DNA of 64,000 nt from Sinanaerobacter chloroacetimidivorans (GCF_018128545.1 NZ_JAGSND010000004.1:62001-126000), one strand, 5' to 3'. Positions 47,110 through 55,861 are shown, numbered from the stretch's first letter. Translations and numbers: made by a program. The notes: generated by a model from the sequence alone, not told the origin.

Positions 47110-47675
47110 GGCTAATCCTCCGTTTCGATTTTTTAGGTATGGACAATCGAAACGGAAGGGGCGGGGAGCGGCAGTTTCTTACCGGCTTGTCCGAGATGAC
47201 CATTCGAAAAAGAACACAAGCGGTCAGAAGAGGGCGCAAAAAAACACCTTTACGGGAATATCCCCGAAAGGTATCGAATAAAAAATGAGCGCAATAGCCG
47301 CCTATTAATTCTTGTGATCTTTTGAAATTATGTAGGAGGAAAACTTCTGCTATATTTGGCCGCTACGGTCAGGTAGCGGCCCCTCACGGACAGAAAACAG
47401 CGGGTTTGGATACATGAAAGCCTCCTATCCCAAAGCCGCCGCTAATACATATGGGGCAAAAAAGGACGTACTTATCACGTCCTCGGAAATCTCTTTTTTA
47501 AGAAAAACGGCGGCTTAGATTTTTGATTACAAAGCCGCCATTGAACGGACAGTGTGCTGCATTGCCGTCAAAGCAACGGTTTTGTACTCGTTGCATAATG
47601 TCAGCAATCGTGTAGCACACAATATAGTCATCATAAAGAAAGAGCCGATAACTGTGAACATTTTTATTTCACAAG
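47110..47675. other. 566-base non-coding stretch rich in hairpins, with an attenuator-like leader
   Basis: It holds several hairpins, including CCTTTACGGG/CCCCGAAAGG around 47248-47270 and a perfect GGCCGCTAC/GTAGCGGCC at 47358-47381. It also holds the attenuator-like leader at 47414-47539 and a GTGTGCTGC/GTAGCACAC pair at about 47551-47624. No convincing protein-coding gene is present apart from the 34-codon leader frame. Confidence 0.5.
47414..47539 (+). promoter_or_regulatory. Leader ORF with mutually exclusive hairpins (attenuator) lacking its gene
   Basis: A 34-codon ORF (47414-47518) spans arm 1, AAAGCCGCCG (47432-47441), an inner GGACGT/ACGTCC stem, and arm 2, CGGCGGCTT (47508-47516), which is followed by ATTTTT. 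Arm 3, AAAGCCGCC (47531-47539), can also pair with arm 2. Pairing 1:2 would make a terminator and 2:3 an antiterminator, as in leaders of antibiotic resistance genes. No gene follows on this strand. Confidence 0.45.
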
Positions 47676-47686
47676 TTATCGGCTCT
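47641..47686. terminator. Hairpin overlapping the 3' end of the KTR gene
   Basis: A perfect 13-base stem (AGAGCCGATAACT/AGTTATCGGCTCT). The right arm includes the KTR stop codon region. Confidence 0.65.
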
Positions 47687-47861
47687 GCGTCTTAGCGTCT
47701 GGCTCTCTAATAACTGACATATTCAGTTGTCGTACATTGATTAGTGTTTCCTGTTTGCACTTCGGACAGAATAGCGGGAAGTTTTCAAGGATTGTGTCTC
47801 CGCGTATCCTAATACGAGTTTTGTTTTTGCAGACAGGACATAATATCCACTCCACTTTCAT
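47676..47861 (-). CDS. Cysteine-rich KTR domain protein, 61 aa
   Basis: A small zinc-ribbon-like protein with CPVCKNKTRIR and FCPKCKQETLINV, the KTR pattern named from its conserved Lys-Thr-Arg. Such genes are frequent in Firmicute conjugative and mobilisable elements, often next to tetracycline or macrolide resistance genes. The function is unknown. Confidence 0.8.
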   Translation of the reverse strand: MKVEWILCPVCKNKTRIRIRGDTILENFPLFCPKCKQETLINVRQLNMSVIREPDAKTQSR

Positions 47862-47990
47862 CTACTATCCACTTCTCCCTTAAAAAGCAAACAGAGAACA
47901 GCCGGTATATTTGCCTTCAATTTCAGGAAACTCGATGTGTTTTTGTCTTTCGGCATTGGGCGCTCCTTATCCAATCCTGAACATAAATGT

Positions 47991-49586
47991 TCAGGATTTC
48001 AAATAATCCAGCGGATTTACCGCAATCCCGTTTAAATAGACACCGAACGCAAGGAAAGGGGCGGTAGCTTTGCCGGTCGAACCGACCGTTCCTATCGTGT
48101 CGCCGGCAACAACAGGATCTCCTGCCGAAACAAGCGACTCATCAAGGTGCAGATAGAAGGTTTCAATGCCGTTACCGTGATCGATCATGATGTAATTGCC
48201 CCGTTCGTCGTCGAAGCTGACTTCGGAAACGGTTCCGGCAAGGGCCGCATATACGGCCGCGCCTTCTATTCCTTTTCCGGTGATTTGTATATTGTCGTTA
48301 AATATTTTAACTTTCTCAATGGGATGATAGCGCGTGCCGAACGTCGCAAAAATGACGTCGCATCCCTCCACGGGCCATACCCATTCAGTGTCCGAAGCTG
48401 TCTCATTAATGACATCAGCGCCGACAGTAGGTGATGTCCCTGCCGCATCCAAATCCGATATATCAGACTGCGTCAGTAATGAAGTCTTTGTAGCAGAAGG
48501 AATGTCCTCTATTTCAGAGAAAGCGCCTCCCGCTGCATCCGAAACGGATGCAGCACCGATGCACCCGGCAAGAGTACACAGCATGGCTATCACAACAGAA
48601 AAGACCGCCGTTTTTTTACTCATTTTTTTGAATCTCAACATGAGAGTAAGTCTCCTTTCAATCCCTTTTTTTGTCTCGGCAAGTGTGGCGTAAACACCGG
48701 CTTGCTTTTCCGCTACCCTGCCCAACATATTCAAAATCGTTTCTCCATAAAAGTGCCGATCCTCCACGGACATATCCCTTACAACCTGTTCATCGCAAGA
48801 AAGTTCGCAACTCGTTTCAACTTCCTTCGTAAGCAGATAAATAACAGGGTTAAACCAGTGTATTGCTCCGATCAGCAGCATTAAGGTTTTTACCCACAGA
48901 TCGCGGCGCTGATAATGGATCAGTTCATGCTTGAAAATGGTGGAAAGTTCCCGCTCATTCACCTCCACTTCGGGCAAGACCAGAAGCGTACGAAAAATCC
49001 CGGTGAGCATCGGGGTTTTCACGGTGTCGCTCGTAAGAAGCCGAATCTTTCCGGAAACGCCCTGCGTAGTTTTTCCGGCTTCAAGCAGGGAATATATCTT
49101 TTTATCCTCAACTGGCAGGCCGGTTCTTATGAGCCTTCTCCTGAAACGGATATACCGGAATCCGTTGGTACAAACGGAAAGCACCGCACCGATAAGCCAG
49201 ATATACGGAAGGAATGGCAAAACAATGTTTAAGGAAATATCCTTATCCATCCCCGGAGTTAATGTTGAAGTCTGTGCGGGCGTATCAATCACGACGTTGC
49301 CTGTAATCGGAAGAGGGGCAATCGTGTCCAGCACAGCGGTTACGGCTGCCTGCGGTCTATCCGGTTGTGCGCTTTGATGCAGCAGGGCATCATAGAGACT
49401 GTTTCCGGCCACGCCCACAGGAAGAAGGAAGAACATCACCGCCAAGATGCACATGCGGTAACGCCAAGTTTGATTAAAAACTCTTTGTGTAATCGGCCGC
49501 AGCAGGAAAAGCAATACAGTAATAAGGCTACCCGCAACGGACAGGGTCAACACTATTCTGAAAATTGTTTGTAGCAATTTCGTCAC
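47991..49586 (-). CDS. BlaR1-like M56 metalloprotease with a degenerate M23 (LytM) domain, 531 aa
   Basis: N-terminal membrane helices (about 8-30, 45-62, 120-142) surround a cytosolic zinc protease domain with KHELIHYQRRD (HExxH at 220-224) and the downstream ligand in CELSCDEQVV (Glu261). A helix near 325-345 leads to an outside region. The C-terminal 140 residues have an M23 fold (WPVEGCDVIFATFGTRYHP, GTVSEVSFDDERGNYIMIDHGNGIETFYLHL, GDTIGTVGSTGKATAPFLAFGV). The usual zinc ligands HxGxD and HxH are largely lost (FNDNIQ and FLAFGV), so it is probably a sensor, not an enzyme. The GTG start abuts the BlaI stop codon. Confidence 0.85.
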   Translation of the reverse strand: MTKLLQTIFRIVLTLSVAGSLITVLLFLLRPITQRVFNQTWRYRMCILAVMFFLLPVGVAGNSLYDALLHQSAQPDRPQAAVTAVLDTIAPLPITGNVVIDTPAQTSTLTPGMDKDISLNIVLPFLPYIWLIGAVLSVCTNGFRYIRFRRRLIRTGLPVEDKKIYSLLEAGKTTQGVSGKIRLLTSDTVKTPMLTGIFRTLLVLPEVEVNERELSTIFKHELIHYQRRDLWVKTLMLLIGAIHWFNPVIYLLTKEVETSCELSCDEQVVRDMSVEDRHFYGETILNMLGRVAEKQAGVYATLAETKKGIERRLTLMLRFKKMSKKTAVFSVVIAMLCTLAGCIGAASVSDAAGGAFSEIEDIPSATKTSLLTQSDISDLDAAGTSPTVGADVINETASDTEWVWPVEGCDVIFATFGTRYHPIEKVKIFNDNIQITGKGIEGAAVYAALAGTVSEVSFDDERGNYIMIDHGNGIETFYLHLDESLVSAGDPVVAGDTIGTVGSTGKATAPFLAFGVYLNGIAVNPLDYLKS

Positions 49587-49961
49587 CTACCTCTGCGAAA
49601 ACCACTTTTTGAGATCCTCGATCTCGTCCTTGGTCAGGTCATCCCCCTCGTATAACGCGGATATAAATTTCTTGATCGACCCGTCATATACCGAATCAAG
49701 AAAAGATCGGGTTTCAAAGCGTTTATACTCGTTTGCAGACACAAGAGGAATATACTCGTTTGCCCGACCATGCTTTTTAGCTGTCAAAATCCCTTTTTCA
49801 ATCAATCTGGCAAGGAAGGTCAGTACGGTATTGGGCTTCCAATCCTTGTTCCGATTTTTAAGTTCATCCAGCAACCAAGCGGACGAAATGGAGCCGCCTA
49901 CGGCCCAAATGATCTGCATGACTTCTTTTTCAGCTTCCGACATTCTTTGAATTTTACTCAT
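49587..49961 (-). CDS. BlaI/MecI-family repressor, 124 aa
   Basis: A Penicillinase_R winged helix protein (RMSEAEKEVMQIIWAVGGSISSAWLLDELKNRNKDWKPNTVLTFLARLIEKGIL), with the C-terminal dimerisation helices ending in KDEIEDLKKWFSQR. The start at 49961 has GGAGG eight bases upstream. It is directly followed by its M56 partner, the normal blaI-blaR1 order. It presumably represses its own operon through the repeats at 49983-50021. No beta-lactamase or PBP2a gene is nearby, so the regulated target may be the pair itself or genes elsewhere. Confidence 0.9.
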   Translation of the reverse strand: MSKIQRMSEAEKEVMQIIWAVGGSISSAWLLDELKNRNKDWKPNTVLTFLARLIEKGILTAKKHGRANEYIPLVSANEYKRFETRSFLDSVYDGSIKKFISALYEGDDLTKDEIEDLKKWFSQR

Positions 49962-49982
49962 AAGACATACCTCCATGACAAA

Positions 49983-50021
49983 CTACATGATGTAGTGATT
50001 ATTATTCTACGACTTGTAGTT
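49983..50021 (-). promoter_or_regulatory. BlaI-type operators
   Basis: Two dyads: ACTACATGATGTAGT (49983-49997, perfect around TGA) and CTACGACTTGTAG (50008-50020). The ACTACA/TGTAGT half sites match the TACA/TGTA core of bla/mec operators and lie just upstream of the BlaI gene. Confidence 0.7.
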
Positions 50022-50080
50022 TAATATGTCAAGGACAAATTGAAAGTTTTTTACAAATAGAACGGTAAACGGCAAACAGG

Positions 50081-50200
50081 GCAAGTGTCAATACACTTGC
50101 AGATTTTTTGCATTTTGCCCTGCGGCCAAAACACAAAAAACCTGCTTGTTGGGGCCAGCCCCAAACACGTGCCACTTCGGGCCATGTTGGCCCGAAGATG
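50081..50200. other. Hairpin cluster, candidate oriT region
   Basis: It contains GCAAGTG/CACTTGC (50081-50100), TTGGGGC/GCCCCAA (50149-50164) and TTCGGGCCA/TGGCCCGAA (50176-50196). The segment around CTGCTTGTTGGGGCCAGCCCC resembles sequence I associate with origins of transfer next to MobC-type relaxosome genes in Firmicute elements. This is based on recollection and structure only. Confidence 0.35.
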
Positions 50201-50220
50201 GGTCGCTTCGCTTAAGACAG

Positions 50221-50258
50221 AAAAAGTACCTGTCGGTTAAGTATCCAACAGGTACTTT
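50221..50258 (-). terminator. Terminator of tnpV
   Basis: AAAGTACCTGT pairs with ACAGGTACTTT. On the minus strand, downstream of tnpV, it is followed by a run of T. Confidence 0.75.
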
Positions 50259-50269
50259 CGAAACTATCT

Positions 50270-50617
50270 TTACTTGTAAACGATTTGACAGAGGGCGATT
50301 TCCTCGGCCTCATGCTTTAGTTCGTTCGTCGTACCCACCCACTCCATCTGCTGGTTTGCCTTATCTGGCAGACTTATTTTTCGGCTGGTTTGGCCTACAA
50401 TATCCTGAACCATTTCCCTTGCCAGTAAATCCACTTTGGCGAGATGGGCGTACAATTCTCCTGACAACAATAGCTTTGCATATAATCCGCGCCTGTAGGT
50501 TTTCAGATAGAAGCGTCGTAGCATACCATATTTGCCGATTGCGATGTGTTCCGTTTCGGGCAAAGCCAAATCAGGCAACAGGTAGTCTCCAGACTGTGAA
50601 TAAGTAATCTCTTTCAT
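50270..50617 (-). CDS. TnpV family protein, 115 aa
   Basis: It reads SGDYLLPDLALPE, IGKYGMLRRFYLKTYRRGLYAKLLLSGELYAHLAKVD and NQQMEWVGTTNELKHEAEEI, the conserved blocks of TnpV proteins from Tn4451-type transposons. TnpV was proposed as an accessory factor; its role is unclear. GGAGG precedes the ATG. It lies next to the right end of the element. Confidence 0.82.
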   Translation of the reverse strand: MKEITYSQSGDYLLPDLALPETEHIAIGKYGMLRRFYLKTYRRGLYAKLLLSGELYAHLAKVDLLAREMVQDIVGQTSRKISLPDKANQQMEWVGTTNELKHEAEEIALCQIVYK

Positions 50618-50734
50618 TATGTGTTAGCCTCCAATACGTTTGTAGTTGCTGTTTCCAGCTTATTTACAATACCGTTTGCCGACTACCCCAATGTTTATTT
50701 GCGATTACTTCCTTATCACATGCCCCGTAAGGTG

Positions 50735-50780
50735 CGGTATTTTTTTATTTGCATTCAAGTCGGTGGTTCGAACCGCGGAC
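50735..50780 (-). repeat. Right end of inverted pair flanking the element
   Basis: It contains the reverse complements of AATAAAAAAATACCG (50735-50749) and GTCCGCGGTTCGA (50768-50780), i.e. a second tRNA-3'-end-like sequence facing the left one. The region 50781-51012 to its right is AT-rich, without a recognisable gene other than a possible N-terminal extension of the helicase. Confidence 0.65.
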
Positions 50781-51012
50781 GGAAGGGGTTATGGGGAAGG
50801 TTTGTCAAAATCTTTAATTGAAAACAGTATTTTTACAATAAAATAATGTATTATAATAAGACACGCCCAGTTTAATCTGAAAATTAAAGAAATAGAATCG
50901 ATTAATATAAAAATCTTATGAGTTGCATTTTAGGAAAAGGTTAAAGATGCTCGAAGCCAACGTTTTTCATAACGTTTGTGCCTTGAGCCAAGCGAAAGGA
51001 ATGGATATAAAT

Positions 51013-52464
51013 ATGAACGAAACAAAAAAGTTACAAATAAATAAACCTGAAAGGTTTAAGGATTATCCCCTTGATAATGAGATCAAAAAAGCACTGAGTG
51101 AGCTGGGCTTCAAACAGCCTTTAGAGGTTCAGGCGAAAACAATTCCGATGATTTTGGAGGGCAAAGATTTAATCGTTAAATCACAGACAGGCAGCGGCAA
51201 GACAGCAGCCTTCGCCATTCCAATCTGTCAAAAAATCGATGTGGCACTTGAAAGTCCTCAGGTTTTGGTTCTGGCACCGACACGTGAATTGACGGAACAG
51301 GTTAAAAATGATTTTGCGGACATTAGCAAGTATAAGGAAATAAAATGCTGTGCCCTTTATGGAAAGCAGCCTATGGCAGACCAAAGAAAAGAATTAAAGA
51401 AAAATACACCCCATGTTATCGTGGCTACGCCAGGCAGAATGATGGACCACATATTGAACAAAAACGTTAAACTTCAGGATATCAAATATCTGGTGATCGA
51501 CGAAGCGGACGAAATGCTGATGATGGGCTTTAAGATGCAGATCGAAACAATTATTGAGAAACTGCCAAAAGATAGGGTAACGCTTCTGTTCTCAGCAACA
51601 ATGCCGGAAGATGTGATTTCTCTAAGCGAACAATATATGATTCATCCTGAAAATATTGAAATTGAATCAGGCGTATCAAACATTGATAAAATCGAGCAAA
51701 TCTACTATGCAGTAGATGGTCTCAAAAAAGTTGATTTTATGAAGAAAGTCCTCGAAAGAGAGCAGCCTAGAAAAGCCATTATCTTCTGCAATACACAAGA
51801 GCAGGTGGACAACTTACTTGAAATCCTTAGGAAATGGAGCGGCTCTATCTGTGCAGTCCATGGCGGAATGGATCAGCAGATACGTACAGAGAAGCTGACC
51901 CTCTTTAAGCGCGGTGAGTGCAAGTTACTGATCGCTACTGATGTGGCCGCAAGAGGTTTGCATGTGCATGGTATCACTCATGTTATCAATTACGGAGTCC
52001 CGTTTGAACAGGAGCAGTATGTGCATCGAATCGGCAGAACAGGTCGTGTTGATCAACACGGAATCGCCATCACGATGGTTATCCCAAGCGAAATGGACCG
52101 ATTTCGTGAACTTGAAAAGTTCCTTGGCTATAAGATACCATGCAAGGGTGGCCATGTGAACAGAAAACCAAAGGCAGAAACCGGACGTCCTGCCGGCAAG
52201 GAACGGTTTAAATTAGAAAACCGTAAAGGGCAGAAAGCTTTGGTGCAGTTCAGTGCAGGCAGAAGCAACAGCACGCTGAAGGCAAGTGATTTTGTGTCTG
52301 CAATTCGAAGCGTGGAAGGCATTTCTAACGAAGACATCGGAAGAATAGATATCAGAGATACCGTAACCAATGTTGAGATTTTTGACGGAAAAGAAAGAGC
52401 GGTGATTAACGCCTTCAAAACAAAGAAAGTAAAAGGCAAACTTCTACGGGTAAAGAGAGGCTAA
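51013..52464 (+). CDS. DEAD-box RNA helicase, DbpA-like, 483 aa
   Basis: All helicase motifs are visible: SQTGSGKTAAF (I), APTRELTEQV (Ia), ATPGRMMDH (Ib), VIDEADEML (II), LFSATMP (III), IIFCNTQEQV (IV), ATDVAARGLHVHGITHVINY (V) and YVHRIGRTGR (VI). The C-terminal 70 residues (VQFSAGRSNSTLKASDFVSAIRSVEGISNEDIGRIDI) form a DbpA-type RNA-binding domain, which in DbpA recognises 23S rRNA hairpin 92. The role is ribosome assembly or RNA remodelling. The start is uncertain: 51013 gives the usual N-terminus, while an in-frame ATG at 50947 has a better placed AAAAGG. Confidence 0.93.
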   Translation: MNETKKLQINKPERFKDYPLDNEIKKALSELGFKQPLEVQAKTIPMILEGKDLIVKSQTGSGKTAAFAIPICQKIDVALESPQVLVLAPTRELTEQVKNDFADISKYKEIKCCALYGKQPMADQRKELKKNTPHVIVATPGRMMDHILNKNVKLQDIKYLVIDEADEMLMMGFKMQIETIIEKLPKDRVTLLFSATMPEDVISLSEQYMIHPENIEIESGVSNIDKIEQIYYAVDGLKKVDFMKKVLEREQPRKAIIFCNTQEQVDNLLEILRKWSGSICAVHGGMDQQIRTEKLTLFKRGECKLLIATDVAARGLHVHGITHVINYGVPFEQEQYVHRIGRTGRVDQHGIAITMVIPSEMDRFRELEKFLGYKIPCKGGHVNRKPKAETGRPAGKERFKLENRKGQKALVQFSAGRSNSTLKASDFVSAIRSVEGISNEDIGRIDIRDTVTNVEIFDGKERAVINAFKTKKVKGKLLRVKRG

Positions 52465-52514
52465 TAGAAATTTAGTCCTGTTTTGACATCCTTCCGATGA
52501 TGTTCTCGATGTAA

Positions 52515-53960
52515 TTATTTTAGAAGGCCATAAGCATGAAGCTTTCTTGATATTGTAGGCTGGTTTGTCTGAAGAATTTCAGCTATTTTTGATGCAGACT
52601 TATATTCATCCCAGTATTTTTTAAGCAGAGCTTTTTCATATTGTGAGACCAGAGCTTTTAATGAAATATTTGAATTATTATCAGAGACAGCGATATCTGC
52701 TCCATAATAGCTGTAATCACGATTCAAGGCCAATTCAACATCCTGAACGCCAATGGTGTTGTTTTGCGACAGCAATACAACCCGTTCAATTACATTTTGA
52801 AGATCGCGTATGTTCCCTTCGTAAGGCAGGTTTTTCAGATATTCTATGGCTTCGAAGGTGAAATCTTTATGCAGATTATATTTCGCATTAAACCTTACCA
52901 GGAAATGCCGTATTAGGGGAGGAATATCCTCGATTCTTTCATCTAATGAAGGAACTGTGATTTGAATTACGGATAGTCTATAATAAAGATCTTTTCTGAA
53001 AGAACCTTGTTCAGTCATATTTTCAAGATCACAGTTGGTTGATGCAATAATACGGACATCAGTACTGATGGGTTTGGTTCCGCCTACGTGATAAAATTCA
53101 CCTTCTTGCAAAACTCTCAGGAGCTTAGACTGCAAATGCAGAGGAAGTTCCCCAATCTCATCAAGAAGGACGGTGCCTCCGTCTGCAATTTCAAACATGC
53201 CTTTTTTACCACTGGTGCATGCATTGGTAAAAGCGCCTGCCTCGTAACCAAAGAGCTCGGATTCTAAAAGAGTTTCCGGAATGGCTGCACAGTTAATCTT
53301 AATAAAAGGTTTGCCGACACGTGAGCTTTTCTGATAAATATAGTCTGCAATAACTTCTTTGCCGGCACCTGATTGTCCTAAAATCAAAATTGTGGAATTA
53401 AAATGCGCGACTTTATCGCATACGCTGATCAGGCCTTGCATTTTTTTACTACAATAAATCAAGGTTTTCTGCATATCGACAATCTCCTGCAGTTGATGAA
53501 CAGTCTTTTCCAGTTGCTTATTGCTGTTCTTGGCTGATTCAAGTTCCTGTCGGATATAATTATGCTGCGTATTGTCAACCAGATTACAAATTACATATTT
53601 CAAATCCCCATCTGTGCTAAAATAGGGTTGCCCATACACTAGATAACTCTTGCCGGATGGCAGAGTCTGTTCAATCGTTACAGGCTCTTTTGTATTTACG
53701 ACCTTCATGGTAGCGGATTGATTGAAGTTCTCGGCTTGGATATCTGCCATGCTTCGTCCCAAAGTCTTATGGGGTTGGTGCCCGGTGATTCTGATCTGGG
53801 ATTGATTGATTTTTATTACTACACCATTTGCATCGGAAAGAGTAAAACCCACTTCGGATAAATTGAAGGCTGCTTCCAGCAATTCTAAATCTTCATTTTG
53901 TCTTTCAATAATGCTCTCTAATTCATCGATTCTATTTAATAAATCCTGATAGGAGTCCAT
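52515..53960 (-). CDS. Sigma-54-dependent activator with PAS domain and a GAFTNA loop, 481 aa
   Basis: A PAS domain (about 30-130: ELLEAAFNLSEVGFTLSDANGVVIKINQS...) is followed by a coiled linker, an AAA+ domain (Walker A GQSGAGKEVI; Walker B GGTVLLDEIGEL; GSFRKDLYYRLSVIQI) and a Fis-type HTH (ASKIAEILQTNQPTISRKLHAYGL). The sigma-54 contact loop reads GAFTNA instead of GAFTGA, a change in a nearly invariant motif. ATG at 53960 has GGAGGTGG upstream. It is divergent from a second activator. It probably controls one of the -24/-12 promoters downstream or genes elsewhere. Confidence 0.9.
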   Translation of the reverse strand: MDSYQDLLNRIDELESIIERQNEDLELLEAAFNLSEVGFTLSDANGVVIKINQSQIRITGHQPHKTLGRSMADIQAENFNQSATMKVVNTKEPVTIEQTLPSGKSYLVYGQPYFSTDGDLKYVICNLVDNTQHNYIRQELESAKNSNKQLEKTVHQLQEIVDMQKTLIYCSKKMQGLISVCDKVAHFNSTILILGQSGAGKEVIADYIYQKSSRVGKPFIKINCAAIPETLLESELFGYEAGAFTNACTSGKKGMFEIADGGTVLLDEIGELPLHLQSKLLRVLQEGEFYHVGGTKPISTDVRIIASTNCDLENMTEQGSFRKDLYYRLSVIQITVPSLDERIEDIPPLIRHFLVRFNAKYNLHKDFTFEAIEYLKNLPYEGNIRDLQNVIERVVLLSQNNTIGVQDVELALNRDYSYYGADIAVSDNNSNISLKALVSQYEKALLKKYWDEYKSASKIAEILQTNQPTISRKLHAYGLLK

Positions 53961-54182
53961 AAATCCACCTCCATACAATTTGCTGCTTTATTATATTAAA
54001 ATTGCGATAACAACATATCAAAATAGTAATTATAAAGTATTATACTCTAACGCAATTAGTTTTTAAAGCATTCCATTTTTTTATAGCCTTAATATCTATA
54101 ACGGCTGACGGCATTCATACCTTTGTGATATAATGAACGCAATCGATTGATACAGTGCTGCCGCGAGGAGGTGAGTGCGCGA

Positions 54183-55598
54183 TTGAACCAAGTGGTCAAA
54201 CCAAATTTCTGTCCCTTGGCAAAATATAGTTCAAAGGAAGATCAGTTCCTTTACAATGAAGCGTATTTGAGATGTTTTGACGCTCCCCGCGAGAAGGAGA
54301 GATTGAGACGGCTCTTGTCTACGCAGAAAGCTTCGCGTGGAATGGCAGCGTTTTTTGCGGCAAGAACGCTGATTCAAGGACATGAATATTTTGTTCTGAT
54401 GCAATATGATCAGGAACAAGAGTCATATTATTTTATATTCATGAGTTCTTGCCTTATGGAGCCACTTCCCCGGAATCTGAAAGAAGCAGACAAGAAAGAT
54501 TATAATAGCTCAGATGGAGATTTAATTGTCATTGATCAGAACAGTATTCTGGAAGAGATGCTCACCGGCTGTAAGTCCATTTATGGTATTTCCCCTGACG
54601 AGATGATACAAACCTCTGCAGTGGAATTGGAAGCACTTTATAAGGGGCAGGGGGCCGGCGATTCTATAATCAGTTCTGATCCCCAAATAAAACGGATTAA
54701 TGAAATAATTAAGAGAGTCGCTCCCGTTGACGCTACGGTTCTGCTTACCGGGGAATCCGGTGTCGGAAAGAATCGTTTTGCTGATATGATACATTCTTTA
54801 AGTGAACGAAGAAATGCCTCGTTTATTATCATTAACTGCGGCGCCATTCCGGAGAATCTGCTAGAATCTGAATTGTTCGGGTATGAAAAAGGAGCTTTTA
54901 CCGGAGCAAGCCAGAAAGGCAAGGCCGGTCTGATTGAAACTGCTGATCACGGCACTTTATTTCTGGATGAAATCGCTGATTTGCCTTTACAGATGCAAGT
55001 CAAACTTTTAAAGGTGATTCAAGAGAAAAAGATTACCCGTGTAGGAGGCATACAAGAAAGGAATGTTGATTTCCGTTTGATTGCTGCCACCAACAAGGAT
55101 ATTCCCGGTTTGGTGGAAAGCGGCGGCTTCAGGAAAGACCTTTTCTATCGCCTGAATGTGATCTCTGTTACGATTCCCCCAATCAGGAAACGTAAAGAGG
55201 ATATCTCCCGTTTTGTCGATTACTTTACTGCTAAGTACAATCAAAAATATGAGAAAAGCCATGTGTTTTCCAGCAAAGCAATCGAACGTATGGAGAAATA
55301 CTCATGGCCGGGAAATGTTAGGGAATTAGAGAATATAGTAGAAGGCGTCATTCTTACTGCCGACAATTATGTCATAACAGAGGATATGCTTCCGCCAAAC
55401 ATTTATTCTGAAACTGCTATGGAGAAGTATCATGCAGAAGGTAAAACTTTGAAACAGATCCTGGAAAGTGTGGAGAAGCAGATACTTTTAGAGGCGTATG
55501 AGAAGTACGGTACAACGACGAAGGTTGCTGAGGCATTGGGAATCAGTCAAGCCTCGGTCTCCATAAAGCTCAATAAATATTCGGCAAAAAAGAAATAG
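54183..55598 (+). CDS. Sigma-54-dependent activator, 471 aa
   Basis: An N-terminal sensor part (about 1-150) has no clear family but includes cysteines (NFCPLAKY, LRCFDAPRE). It is followed by a complete AAA+ activator domain: Walker A GESGVGKNRF, the canonical GAFTGA loop, Walker B GTLFLDEIADL, FRKDLFYRLNVI and WPGNVRELENIVEG. The HTH is TKVAEALGISQASVSIKLNKYS. The start is probably TTG at 54183, nine bases after GGAGGTG. TATAAT at 54129-54134 with CTGACG upstream is a plausible promoter. Just upstream of the fermentation cluster with two -24/-12 promoters, it is the likely activator of that cluster. Confidence 0.9.
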   Translation: MNQVVKPNFCPLAKYSSKEDQFLYNEAYLRCFDAPREKERLRRLLSTQKASRGMAAFFAARTLIQGHEYFVLMQYDQEQESYYFIFMSSCLMEPLPRNLKEADKKDYNSSDGDLIVIDQNSILEEMLTGCKSIYGISPDEMIQTSAVELEALYKGQGAGDSIISSDPQIKRINEIIKRVAPVDATVLLTGESGVGKNRFADMIHSLSERRNASFIIINCGAIPENLLESELFGYEKGAFTGASQKGKAGLIETADHGTLFLDEIADLPLQMQVKLLKVIQEKKITRVGGIQERNVDFRLIAATNKDIPGLVESGGFRKDLFYRLNVISVTIPPIRKRKEDISRFVDYFTAKYNQKYEKSHVFSSKAIERMEKYSWPGNVRELENIVEGVILTADNYVITEDMLPPNIYSETAMEKYHAEGKTLKQILESVEKQILLEAYEKYGTTTKVAEALGISQASVSIKLNKYSAKKK

Positions 55599-55638
55599 AG
55601 AGAACACAATTTGGCAATATTTCTGAAATGATTAATGA

Positions 55639-55673
55639 GGGTATGCTTAAAAGGGAAACTTTTAGGCATACCC
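55639..55673 (+). terminator. Hairpin after the sigma-54 activator gene
   Basis: GGGTATGC pairs with GCATACCC, and the stem continues TTAAAAG/CTTTTAG. T-poor tail. Confidence 0.6.
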
Positions 55674-55732
55674 TTAATTGTTCCTTCGGAACATATGCCA
55701 AGTATGGACGGTTTTGTTTATGACATGCCGTA

Positions 55733-55748
55733 TGGCATGATATTTGCT
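55733..55748 (+). promoter_or_regulatory. Sigma-54 promoter of the hydrolase/aminotransferase genes
   Basis: TGGCATGATATTTGCT matches the consensus TGGCAYRN4TTGCW exactly, with ten bases between GG and GC. The palindrome CATGCCGTATGGCATG (55724-55739) overlaps the -24 box, and a related ATGCCAAGTATGG lies at 55695-55707; these may be regulator sites. Confidence 0.88.
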
Positions 55749-55861
55749 TTTAATAAAGTGCGTAGAGAATTATGCTTTTTTTATTCAGAAAAGTTTAACA
55801 AAGGATAAAAGAGGGGTTCATCTCTTCACGAACGCAGATCTTTCAATAGGAGGAAATAACA

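Noticed and set aside
47991..49586. Active M23 endopeptidase at the C-terminus of the BlaR-like protein
   Set aside because: The HxGxD and HxH zinc ligands are replaced.
50735..50780. Second tRNA gene at the right end
   Set aside because: Only a T-loop-like stretch is present, with a mismatched stem and no anticodon arm.
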